From: Alphaproteobacteria bacterium
GTDB taxonomy: Bacteria; Pseudomonadota; Alphaproteobacteria; Micavibrionales; Micavibrionaceae
NCBI GenBank assembly: GCA_023301785.1
Contig: JALZUF010000002.1
Span: forward strand, 1-5,162
Direction of reading: 5' to 3'
Length of the DNA stretch: 5,162 nucleotides
The position numbers were made by a program, and so were the translations under genes. The notes under the pieces are model-generated. The model did not search any database and was not told the origin of the DNA. It worked only from the letters and a program-made list of their open reading frames with translations. Below are positions 1 to 5,162 of this stretch, one piece after another. Every line of letters starts with the position of its first letter. Position 1 is the stretch's first letter.

Positions 1-553
1 CGGCATCCCAGAGGAAAAATCTTTACGTGAAGGCGACATCCTTAATATTGATGTCACCGTAATTTTAAACGGCTGGCACGGTGACACATCACGTATGTTC
101 TTTGTCGGCGATAAAATTAAAGTCATGCAGCGTAGGCTTTGTGACGTTACCTATGATTGCACCATGGCTGGAATTGAGGCGGTAAAGCCAGGCGCAAAGC
201 TTAGTGATATCGGTATAGCGATTGAAGAGATCGCTCATGCAAACCGTTTTTCTGTTGTCCGTGATTTTTGTGGGCACGGCTTAGGACGCACGTTTCACGC
301 TCCCCCATCTGTTGTGCATTATCACAATCCCGCAGATGATCATATAATCTTAGAGCCCGGAATGTTTTTCACCATAGAACCTATGATTAATGTAGGTACA
401 TATCAGACGACTGTCTTAAAAGATGGTTGGACAGCTATTACTAAGGACAGAAAACTCTCTGCGCAATACGAACATTCCCTCGCCGTGACTGAAGATGGTT
501 TTGAGATTTTCACACATTCTCTTAAAGGCTTCACCAAACCGCCCTATGCCTGA
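1..553 (+). CDS. map: Methionine aminopeptidase, type I (5'-truncated by window edge)
   Basis: Cytosolic metalloenzyme that removes the initiator methionine from nascent proteins. The reading frame is open from base 2 and gives 183 residues before the TGA; the N-terminal part lies outside the window. All five metal ligands of the family are visible, numbered within this fragment: D17 (in NIDVT), D28 (in HGDTSRMF), H92 (in GHGLGR), E126 (in FTIEPM) and E157 (in EHS). The substrate-binding histidine seven residues after the GHG histidine is also present (H99). Spacing between ligands agrees with E. coli Map to within one residue. The C-terminal tail after EHSLAVTEDGFEIFT is short, as in type I enzymes. 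The stop overlaps the radC start, so the two are probably co-transcribed and translationally coupled. Nothing suggests a defect. Identification is from conserved family motifs. Confidence 0.96.
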   Translation, partial: GIPEEKSLREGDILNIDVTVILNGWHGDTSRMFFVGDKIKVMQRRLCDVTYDCTMAGIEAVKPGAKLSDIGIAIEEIAHANRFSVVRDFCGHGLGRTFHAPPSVVHYHNPADDHIILEPGMFFTIEPMINVGTYQTTVLKDGWTAITKDRKLSAQYEHSLAVTEDGFEIFTHSLKGFTKPPYA

Positions 554-1244
554 ACCGCTTAAAAAACCTTACATAAAACCCCATCACAGCGGTCATCGTG
601 ATCGTTTACGAGAACGTTTCTTAAACGCGCCAGACTCCCTACCCGATTACGAATTGCTAGAATTACTATTGTTTATGGCGATTCCGCGTAAAGATGTGAA
701 ACCCATCGCAAAGGCGTTAATCGAAAAATTTAATAATATTAACGGTGTTCTGAATGCGTCACTAAATGACCTACAAAGCATCCATGGCATTTCGCACAAT
801 ACCGCAATTGCCATCCGCGCTATCCGCGCCGCAGGGCTTCGCCTGCTTCAACAAAATGTAATGGATCGCCCCGTCCTCAATAGTTGGCAACGCTTGATTG
901 AATATGTTGAGGCCGCTATGGCCAACGAAACTAATGAACATTTCCGCGTTTTATTCCTCAACAAAAAGAACGAGATCATTAAAGACGAAGTTCAACAAAC
1001 GGGCACCGTCGACCATACACCTGCATATCCCCGCGAGGTCATGAAACGTGCGCTTGAACTTGGCGCCACCGCCCTTATTTTGGCGCATAACCACCCAAGC
1101 GGCGACCCAACCCCCAGCCCCGCTGATGTAAGCCTCACAAAACAAATCATCAAAGCCGCCGCACCCTTTGACATCGTCATTCACGACCACCTCGTCATCA
1201 GCCGCAACGGCACACAAAGCTTTAAGAGCTTAGGCCTCATTTAA
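546..1244 (+). CDS. radC: RadC family protein (UPF0758), HhH-like N-terminus plus JAMM/MPN domain
   Basis: 232 residues from the ATG at 546. The frame is open further upstream (an ATG at 495 would add 17 residues), but 546 is chosen because RadC proteins usually start shortly before the GHRxRLRERF motif (here residues 16-25) and because it gives a normal 8-nt overlap (ATGCCTGA) with the map stop. Neither start has a good Shine-Dalgarno, which fits coupling to map. Residues about 35-100 form the helical, helix-hairpin-helix-like region (LQSIHGISHNTAIAI). Residues about 110-232 are the JAMM metalloprotease-like domain with the zinc motif HNHPSGDPTPSPAD: H181, H183 and D194 are the expected ligands, and E131 is a candidate catalytic glutamate. 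Despite the name, a DNA-repair role for RadC is disputed and the true substrate is unknown. Length and motifs are complete. Confidence 0.95.
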   Translation: MPEPLKKPYIKPHHSGHRDRLRERFLNAPDSLPDYELLELLLFMAIPRKDVKPIAKALIEKFNNINGVLNASLNDLQSIHGISHNTAIAIRAIRAAGLRLLQQNVMDRPVLNSWQRLIEYVEAAMANETNEHFRVLFLNKKNEIIKDEVQQTGTVDHTPAYPREVMKRALELGATALILAHNHPSGDPTPSPADVSLTKQIIKAAAPFDIVIHDHLVISRNGTQSFKSLGLI

Positions 1245-1255
1245 CTTTAAATTAC

Positions 1256-1284
1256 TTGACATAATAAACAAAATATCCTATAAC
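1256..1284 (+). promoter_or_regulatory. Near-consensus sigma-70 promoter for the 1290-2615 gene pair
   Basis: TTGACA at 1256-1261 is a perfect -35 and TATAAC at 1279-1284 is a five-of-six -10, separated by exactly 17 nt. The expected transcription start, 6-8 nt after the -10, falls at about 1290-1292, on the ATG of the next gene, so the mRNA would have essentially no 5' leader. The promoter starts 12 nt after the radC stop, and I see no rho-independent terminator between them, so some read-through from map-radC is also possible. The elements are read directly; activity is inferred. Confidence 0.8.
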
Positions 1285-1289
1285 CACCT

Positions 1290-1862
1290 ATGTCAAAAAA
1301 CACAGGGTCAGTATGGGGATGGAGCGGCGTAGCATGTACAACAGTTGCGCTAATCACTTACAACCTACTAGCCCCCTCTCAAGAAGAAGAAATTATTGAC
1401 GCCGGTTATGACGCTGAAAAAACGACAGCCCTAACCTGCTATGATGAAAATGGCACAGCAATGCCAACAGAATATCCTGAAAATGTTCAATACATTAGCC
1501 AAGATCCCGTTAACGTTATCGCCAGATACCCATCCTTCTTTAATGGAACGATCAACGTCAATACACGTGAACCATCGATTTACACAAACATTGACGGGTG
1601 TACGTTTGAAACATTATTTACCTCCTCTGATTTATCAGAGATTGCCGATGCGGCGCCTATATCCTTAACTGTTTCAAACGGCAAAGGTAATATTTTAACA
1701 GACCGATTTAGCACACATGTCTTCAATAGAGATACTGGTCAATATTCAGCACTATTATTAGACCAAAATGGCGTACTTCTTAAACAGTTAGAAGTTTTTG
1801 GCTTAACCACAGCTGCAACTCAAATCACACCGTCCATTCCAATACCTGAGCAAGCACCTTAA
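1290..1862 (+). CDS. Hypothetical protein, 190 aa, N-terminal membrane anchor or signal
   Basis: I do not recognise this protein. Residues about 8-28 (from VWGWSGVAC to NLLA) are a single hydrophobic stretch followed directly by an acidic patch (QEEEIIDAGYD), consistent with a signal anchor or a weak signal peptide with the remaining 160 residues in the periplasm. The charge before the stretch is only one lysine. C16 is preceded by GVA, a poor lipobox, so lipoprotein status is unlikely. The exported part has two cysteines, C50 and C104, which could form a disulfide. It ends in a proline-rich tail (PSIPIPEQAP). No catalytic motif is evident. Translation must start without a Shine-Dalgarno, since the predicted transcript begins at or next to the ATG. 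The next gene follows after 3 nt. The ORF is taken as real because of its length, the strong promoter at its start and the tight spacing to a second long ORF. Confidence 0.75.
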   Translation: MSKNTGSVWGWSGVACTTVALITYNLLAPSQEEEIIDAGYDAEKTTALTCYDENGTAMPTEYPENVQYISQDPVNVIARYPSFFNGTINVNTREPSIYTNIDGCTFETLFTSSDLSEIADAAPISLTVSNGKGNILTDRFSTHVFNRDTGQYSALLLDQNGVLLKQLEVFGLTTAATQITPSIPIPEQAP

Positions 1863-1865
1863 ATC

Positions 1866-2615
1866 ATGTCAAAACAAAGCTCTGACCATTTTGGCATCTA
1901 TGCCTTTGAAAAATCTGCTGGTGATGCGAATAACTGGCTGGAAAATTTGGTATATCCCAATCGTCAACATTCCTATTTAGGATTGGTCAATGAATCAAGC
2001 CATCGCGTTATTGCCGAAATGCATTTATTCTGCCGCACTAAAAATGCAGAATATCCACGTACTCGTCTCGCAAGTGCTTATTATTCCGCTGATTACTTGG
2101 CTTGCACTTTAGGCGTTCAGAAACAATTTTCAAACGTGGCCGCAAAAGTAGGACTAGGCAACTACCAGCTTTATATGCGCCCCTTTGAAAAATCCGTCGA
2201 TAGCCCTGCCGATGAATTTCCATCGCGCCCCATCACGACAGGCAGAACTTATGCAGAAGCCATCGAGGAATGGGCGCAAACCTGTTATGATATGACTTTG
2301 CTTTCTGATGCGGATGTTCCTTTCATTCCAATCGGCACGGCCGCCCATCCCGCAATCAATTGTCGATCAGGCACAAAATTCGGGGAAGAACGTTTAGACG
2401 GCACATTTGAAATACTCGACCATGAGGGCAGAAATGCCCATTCAAGTGTCGGTGCTTACAGCGATTTGATGCCAGATTATCAACGCGCCGTCCAAACCGC
2501 CGCGCAAGAACAAGATAACAGTCCTGCTGAACGTACCGCCTCTTCCTCTCCTGCAGATCGTATTAAAATTTCTTCCACTCAATTCAGACGCAATCTCGGC
2601 AAAGGTTTTTATTAA
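1866..2615 (+). CDS. Hypothetical protein, 249 aa, probably cytoplasmic
   Basis: I do not recognise this protein. It begins 3 nt after the previous stop, has no clear Shine-Dalgarno (upstream bases CACCTTAAATC), and is probably translated by coupling with its neighbour. There is no signal peptide or membrane segment. Residues 1-185 look like a folded domain rich in aromatic residues (DHFGIYAFEK near the start, YQLYMRPFEK at about 100-109). Four cysteines are scattered at 56, 80, 140 and 166; the segment around C166, HPAINCRSGTKFGEE, is the most motif-like stretch and would be a good query. Residues about 210-235 are polar, Ser/Ala/Pro-rich and probably disordered (AERTASSSPADR), followed by a basic, aromatic C-terminal end (FRRNLGKGFY). 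Both proteins of the pair begin with the same nine bases, ATGTCAAAA. No function can be assigned; pairing with a membrane-anchored partner suggests, but does not show, that they act together. Confidence 0.75.
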   Translation: MSKQSSDHFGIYAFEKSAGDANNWLENLVYPNRQHSYLGLVNESSHRVIAEMHLFCRTKNAEYPRTRLASAYYSADYLACTLGVQKQFSNVAAKVGLGNYQLYMRPFEKSVDSPADEFPSRPITTGRTYAEAIEEWAQTCYDMTLLSDADVPFIPIGTAAHPAINCRSGTKFGEERLDGTFEILDHEGRNAHSSVGAYSDLMPDYQRAVQTAAQEQDNSPAERTASSSPADRIKISSTQFRRNLGKGFY

Positions 2616-2640
2616 GCTTCGTCTAAAAACTATTACTTCG

Positions 2641-2649
2641 TGCTATACT
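2641..2649 (+). promoter_or_regulatory. Extended -10 promoter element (TGCTATACT)
   Basis: The TGn extension directly precedes TATACT, a five-of-six -10 hexamer, which together can drive sigma-70 transcription without a good -35. No good -35 is seen at 16-18 nt upstream; the best candidate, TTCGTC at 2618-2623, is 20 nt away. The start would be near 2656, giving purB a leader of about 344 nt unless transcription ends earlier. Read from sequence; activity is inferred. Confidence 0.5.
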
Positions 2650-2671
2650 CATCCCACTGTCCGCATCGAAA

Positions 2672-2721
2672 AACGCGGCATGGCGTTATGAGAGACATCG
2701 TAAGCGCGGCGTAAGAATGCC
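2672..2721 (+). other. Cluster of potential RNA hairpins in the early leader
   Basis: Two compact hairpins are visible: AACGC (2672-2676) with GCGTT (2683-2687) around a six-base loop, and GGCGT (2708-2712) with ATGCC (2717-2721) around an AAGA tetraloop, one pair being G-U. A competing fold pairs GGCAT (2677-2681) with the same ATGCC and encloses a bulged stem of GCGTTATG with the 2696-2707 region. The mutually exclusive options could be a switch or chance. No compensatory evidence is available from one sequence. Confidence 0.3.
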
Positions 2722-2833
2722 CTCAAAAAGCATAGCCACATTTTCAAATATACGGCTCAAATACCCCCACCCCCTTATTTCGGTACGAACAAACTAAAGG
2801 ACCTTGTTTTTACAAATGAAAACAATAGGTTAC

Positions 2834-2862
2834 GGAAGGCATTTTTAAAAACTTTGCCTTCT
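2834..2862 (+). other. RNA hairpin in purB leader
   Basis: GAAGGCA (2835-2841) pairs perfectly with TGCCTTC (2855-2861), with an extra G-U pair outside (2834/2862) and a 13-nt A/T loop. It is not followed by a T-tract, so it is not an intrinsic terminator. Its loop sequence AAAAACT (2847-2853) can alternatively pair with AGTTTTT at 2941-2947. Confidence 0.45.
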
Positions 2863-2902
2863 CTGCTCTCCATGGTAAAAGAACTCAATCTCCTAAATTA
2901 GA

Positions 2903-2933
2903 GTTGCTTGATTTTTCAGTAAACGCAAGCAAC
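2903..2933 (+). other. RNA hairpin in purB leader (GTTGCTTG / CAAGCAAC)
   Basis: Perfect 8-bp inverted repeat: GTTGCTTG at 2903-2910 and CAAGCAAC at 2926-2933, with a 15-nt loop. The left arm can also pair over seven bases with two further AAGCAAC copies at 2962-2968 and 2989-2995; the last lies in the purB ribosome-binding region. No T-tract follows, so it is not a terminator. Confidence 0.5.
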
Positions 2934-2995
2934 GACAGGTAGTTTTTCTGCCATAGGAGCGAAGCAACACCCTGAATAAGTAAAAAGAAAGCAAC
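2927..2995 (+). repeat. Three direct copies of AAGCAAC upstream of purB
   Basis: Copies at 2927-2933, 2962-2968 and 2989-2995, with start-to-start distances of 35 and 27 nt. The flanks differ apart from a following AC one base later in copies 1 and 3. All are complementary to GTTGCTT at 2903-2909. The spacing is not a multiple of one helical turn, so a simple set of operator half-sites is not obvious. Confidence 0.45.
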
Positions 2996-2999
2996 TACT

Positions 3000-4307
3000 A
3001 TGATCCCTCGTTATACTCGCAAAGAAATGGCCGATATTTTTGAACCTGAAAATCGTTTCAAAATCTGGCTAGAAATTGAAACCTTAGCGTGTGAAAAAAT
3101 GGCTGAATTGGGTGTAATCCCAGAAGCCTGCCCAAAAGCCCTTCGCGAAAAAGGCGGCTTTGATGTGGCCCGTATCGACGAGATCGAAGCCGAAATCAAA
3201 CATGACGTGATTGCCTTCTTAACATCTGTAGCCGAACATATTGATGACCCAGAAGCCAGCCGTTATGTGCACCAAGGCATGACCAGCTCGGACGTTGTGG
3301 ACACCTGCTTTGCTCTACAACTGACTCAAGCGGCAGACATCTTGCTCGCTGATCTAGACAAAGTTTTAGCGGCCCTTAAGAAGCGTATCGAAGAACATAA
3401 AGACACGCTATGCATCGGACGTTCACACGGTATTCACGGTGAACCTACGACATTCGGTTTGAAATTGGCTGGGCATTACGCTGCTTTCAAACGAGCGAAA
3501 AAACGCCTAACAGCGGCACGTGAAGACATCGCAGTGTGCACAATCTCTGGCGCGGTTGGTACATACGCAACCGTCAGTCCAGAAGTTGAGCAATATGTAG
3601 CAGATAAATTGGGTCTTCGTCCTGAAACGGTTGCAACACAAGTTATTCCACGTGATCGTCATGCAACGTTCTTTTGTACGTTGGGTGTGATTGCCAGTTC
3701 GGTTGAAAACTTCGCTGTTGAAATTCGCCACCTTCAAAGAACGGAAGTACGCGAAGCTGAGGAATATTTCTCGAAAAACCAAAAAGGCTCCAGCGCGATG
3801 CCTCACAAACGTAACCCAATCGGCACAGAAAACCTGACCGGCTTGGCGCGCGTTGTTCGTGCAACGGTAACACCAGCTTTGGAAAACGTAGCACTTTGGC
3901 ATGAACGCGATATTTCACACTCATCCGTTGAGCGTAATATCGGGCCAGATGCAACAGTCACACTCGATTTTGCCCTAAACCGTATGGCAGGCATTATTGA
4001 AAACTTATTGGTCTATCCAGACACAATGATCGAAAACCTAGAGAAAATGGGCGGTTTGGTCTTTTCTCAACGTGTTTTATTGGCTTTGACGCAAGCTGGA
4101 ATTTCTCGTGAAGACGCTTATCGTATTGTTCAACGTAATGCGATGGAAGTTTGGGGAACTAAAGGCAAGACAACTTTGTTAGAGTTCCTGTTAAAGGATG
4201 AAGACGTGACGGCGAAGCTAAGCGAGAGTGATATTAAAGCCATTTTTGATTACAATGCCTATACAAGACATGTTGAATCTATTATTACTAGAGCACTAAA
4301 CAGCTAA
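3000..4307 (+). CDS. purB: Adenylosuccinate lyase
   Basis: Cytosolic homotetrameric enzyme of purine synthesis. It releases fumarate at two steps: SAICAR to AICAR, and adenylosuccinate to AMP. 435 residues, a normal length for the B. subtilis-like branch, starting with the typical MIPRYTR. Family motifs in order: IKHDV with H68; the HQGMTSSDVVDT segment at 91-102; GRSHGIHGEPTTFG with H143, the expected general-acid histidine; and the fumarase/aspartase signature GSSAMPHKRNP at 263-273, whose serine pair (264-265) supplies the catalytic base on a mobile loop. The start is fixed by an in-frame stop at 2973-2975. The ribosome site is weak (AGAAAG at 2986-2991, 8 nt spacer). It sits after a long leader and 33 nt before bfr with no terminator between, so it probably heads a purB-bfr-lipoprotein transcript. 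Complete, with no missing key residue. Confidence 0.98.
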   Translation: MIPRYTRKEMADIFEPENRFKIWLEIETLACEKMAELGVIPEACPKALREKGGFDVARIDEIEAEIKHDVIAFLTSVAEHIDDPEASRYVHQGMTSSDVVDTCFALQLTQAADILLADLDKVLAALKKRIEEHKDTLCIGRSHGIHGEPTTFGLKLAGHYAAFKRAKKRLTAAREDIAVCTISGAVGTYATVSPEVEQYVADKLGLRPETVATQVIPRDRHATFFCTLGVIASSVENFAVEIRHLQRTEVREAEEYFSKNQKGSSAMPHKRNPIGTENLTGLARVVRATVTPALENVALWHERDISHSSVERNIGPDATVTLDFALNRMAGIIENLLVYPDTMIENLEKMGGLVFSQRVLLALTQAGISREDAYRIVQRNAMEVWGTKGKTTLLEFLLKDEDVTAKLSESDIKAIFDYNAYTRHVESIITRALNS

Positions 4308-4326
4308 ACAAACACACATAATATTT

Positions 4327-4332
4327 AAGGAG
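4327..4332 (+). promoter_or_regulatory. Strong Shine-Dalgarno of bfr (AAGGAG)
   Basis: AAGGAG lies 8 nt before the bfr ATG and is the only near-perfect, well-placed ribosome site in the window. It contrasts with the weak or absent sites of radC, the two unknown genes and purB, and predicts efficient bfr translation from a shared mRNA. I see no convincing separate promoter in the 33-nt gap. Confidence 0.85.
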
Positions 4333-4340
4333 TTATACCC

Positions 4341-4829
4341 ATGAAGGGCGATAAAGAAGTCATCAAACATTTGAACAATGCATTAAAAGGTGAGTTAACA
4401 GCGATTAACCAATATTTCCTACATGCCAAAATGTTGGAAGATTGGGGCGTAACAAAGCTTGCGAAACATGAAAAAGCGGAAAGCATCGAAGAGATGGTTC
4501 ACGCAGAAAAAATTATTGATCGCATCTTGCTTCTTGAAGGATTACCTAATTTGCAAGACCTTGGAAAACTTCATATCGGCCAAAACGTTAAAGAAGTTAT
4601 TGAATGCGACATGAAACTTGAGCAAGAAGGTATCGCAGGATATCGCGAAGGTGTTAAAGCTGCTGAAGCTGCGGGTGACTATGTAACATCTGACTTATTC
4701 AAAGCCATCTTGGCAGAGGAAGAAGTTCACTTGGATCACCAAGAAACACAACTTCAAATGATTGAAGATATGGGTATCCAAAACTTCCTTGCTCTCAATG
4801 CAGACAGTGAAGATGTTAAAGAAGGTTAA
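4341..4829 (+). CDS. bfr: Bacterioferritin
   Basis: Subunit of the 24-mer haem-containing iron-storage shell in the cytosol; it oxidises Fe(II) at a di-iron site and stores ferric mineral, and can limit Fenton chemistry. 162 residues, close to the 158 of E. coli Bfr. The ferroxidase ligands are all present and fall at exactly the E. coli positions: E18, E51, H54, E94, E127 and H130. M52, the inter-subunit haem ligand, is also present, so this should be the haem-binding type and not a plain ferritin. The start MKGDKEVIKHLN is typical and has a strong Shine-Dalgarno. No bacterioferritin-associated ferredoxin gene is seen nearby, and I see no obvious Fur or Irr site, so expression may depend on purB transcription. 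The downstream lipoprotein gene starts inside its 3' end. The acidic C-terminal tail (NADSEDVKEG) is slightly longer than usual. Confidence 0.97.
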   Translation: MKGDKEVIKHLNNALKGELTAINQYFLHAKMLEDWGVTKLAKHEKAESIEEMVHAEKIIDRILLLEGLPNLQDLGKLHIGQNVKEVIECDMKLEQEGIAGYREGVKAAEAAGDYVTSDLFKAILAEEEVHLDHQETQLQMIEDMGIQNFLALNADSEDVKEG

Positions 4830-5162
4830 AACCTACTCGCTAACAACACTTGTTGCGCTTGGCTTTTTATCAGCCTGCGCGACAAGCCCGAAAGCTGTTT
4901 CTCCGCAAGATATGAATTGTGCGGCTTTACTACAAGAAATGAAGCTAGCAGAATCTGAAATTCTAACGGCAGAAAAAGAATTAGACCAACATATGGGCGT
5001 TCGCACTGGCGGTGTTATTTCCGCACAAGGCGGCTCAAGCAGTGGCGTTGGTGTCGGTGTTGGCGTCTCTATTGGTGCGCCGTTCAACAGCTATCGTAAA
5101 AGCCAAGCAATGCGCGATATTGAAAAATTAAGATTACGTTTTACGAACCTTCAAAATGAAGC
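4813..5162 (+). CDS. Putative outer-membrane lipoprotein, glycine/valine-rich (3'-truncated by window edge)
   Basis: The frame is open from inside the bfr 3' end to the window edge, giving 116 residues without a stop. Residues 1-21 are a lipoprotein signal peptide: basic MLKKVK, a hydrophobic core, then lipobox LSAC with C22 as the lipidated residue. The +2 residue is alanine, not aspartate, so outer-membrane sorting is expected. After a linker come DMNCAALLQEM with a second cysteine (C36), a helical charged stretch, then a Gly/Ser/Val-rich segment with four GV dipeptides (residues 78-85), and another charged, probably coiled-coil stretch (MRDIEKLRLRF). I do not recognise the family. ATG 4813 is the conservative start; in-frame GTG 4807 and ATG 4798 are alternatives, none with a clear Shine-Dalgarno. 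The 17-nt overlap with bfr suggests translational coupling. Confidence 0.82.
   Translation, partial: MLKKVKTYSLTTLVALGFLSACATSPKAVSPQDMNCAALLQEMKLAESEILTAEKELDQHMGVRTGGVISAQGGSSSGVGVGVGVSIGAPFNSYRKSQAMRDIEKLRLRFTNLQNE
5044..5067 (+). repeat. Imperfect hexamer repeat coding for (Gly-Val)x4
   Basis: Four tandem copies of GGY-GTY (GGCGTT, GGTGTC, GGTGTT, GGCGTC) lie inside the putative lipoprotein gene. Third-position changes differ between copies, so it is held at protein level and is not a recent slippage tract. Confidence 0.7.

Larger units (their letters stand above)
2616..2999 (+). other. 384-nt structured intergenic region / putative long purB 5' leader
   Basis: No convincing protein gene lies here. 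From left to right it holds: an extended -10 (2641-2649); a cluster of short GC-rich hairpins (2672-2721); a C-rich tract ACCCCCACCCCC (2763-2774); small ORFs of 26, 10 and 9 codons without good ribosome sites; a hairpin at 2834-2862; a hairpin at 2903-2933; three copies of AAGCAAC; and an AGGAG at 2955-2959. I do not recognise 6S RNA, tmRNA, SRP RNA, RNase P RNA or a known riboswitch. No rho-independent terminator with a U-tract was found. The most economical reading is a long, structured leader of purB, or a small RNA in the first half followed by a leader. Confidence 0.5.

Noticed and set aside
495..545. Upstream ATG at 495 as the radC start, adding 17 residues
   Set aside because: It would overlap map by 59 nt, the added residues do not resemble RadC N-termini, and the ATG at 546 gives a tight stop/start overlap and the usual distance to the GHRxRLRERF motif.
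951..1217. Minus-strand open frames of 88 and 62 codons inside radC
   Set aside because: They are antisense shadows of a clear radC reading frame, with no ribosome site and low-complexity translations.
2656..2810. 6S RNA, SRP RNA, RNase P RNA or tmRNA in the intergenic region
   Set aside because: None of the conserved core sequences I know for these RNAs is visible, and the ends of the region do not pair into a long closing stem.
2788..2811. Rho-independent terminator (AACAA / TTGTT followed by T residues)
   Set aside because: The stem is only five mostly A-T pairs with an 11-nt loop, too weak for an intrinsic terminator.
3507..3994. Minus-strand open frames of 131, 103 and 63 codons inside purB
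   Set aside because: They overlap highly conserved purB codons, including the signature region, and their translations show no protein-like features.
4296..4324. Separate bfr promoter with TAATAT at 4319-4324
   Set aside because: There is no acceptable -35 at 16-18 nt, and the start would fall inside the Shine-Dalgarno.
4833..5087. Minus-strand 84-codon frame
   Set aside because: The plus strand here codes a convincing lipoprotein with signal peptide and lipobox; the minus translation is a Pro/Thr-rich mirror of the Gly-Val repeat.
1..5162. CRISPR array, insertion sequence, attachment site or defence operon
   Set aside because: No regularly spaced repeats, transposase-like frame, terminal inverted repeats or tRNA remnant are seen; RadC alone in its usual place next to map is not evidence of a defence island.

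Overview
The window looks like an ordinary chromosomal stretch of a moderately AT-rich alphaproteobacterium. This rests on the map-radC gene order, a 435-residue adenylosuccinate lyase of the B. subtilis-like type, and a bacterioferritin with the full set of ferroxidase and haem residues. Lineage below class level cannot be fixed from the sequence. I see no mobile element, CRISPR array, tRNA, rRNA or recognisable defence system.

All real genes are on the + strand and form three blocks. Block 1 (1-1244) is the 3' part of map (methionine aminopeptidase) overlapping radC (JAMM/MPN-domain protein) by 8 nt. Block 2 (1290-2615) holds two genes I do not recognise: a 190-residue protein with an N-terminal membrane segment and a 249-residue soluble protein, 3 nt apart. 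They are preceded by a near-consensus promoter (TTGACA, 17 nt, TATAAC) placed so close to the first ATG that the transcript should be leaderless. Block 3 (3000-5162) is purB, bfr and the start of a small lipoprotein gene that overlaps the end of bfr and runs off the window.

Between blocks 2 and 3 lies a 384-nt stretch without a convincing gene. It carries an extended -10 element (TGCTATACT) about 350 nt upstream of purB, several plausible RNA hairpins, a doubled ACCCCC tract, a 7-nt repeat (AAGCAAC) present three times, and an Shine-Dalgarno-like AGGAG about 40 nt too far upstream to serve purB. I read it as a long purB 5' leader or a separate small RNA plus leader. It matches no riboswitch or ncRNA family I can recognise.

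Functionally, the known genes are housekeeping: N-terminal methionine removal, purine synthesis and iron storage. The parts most worth following up are the leaderless unknown gene pair and the structured purB leader. Neither proves a new system from sequence alone.
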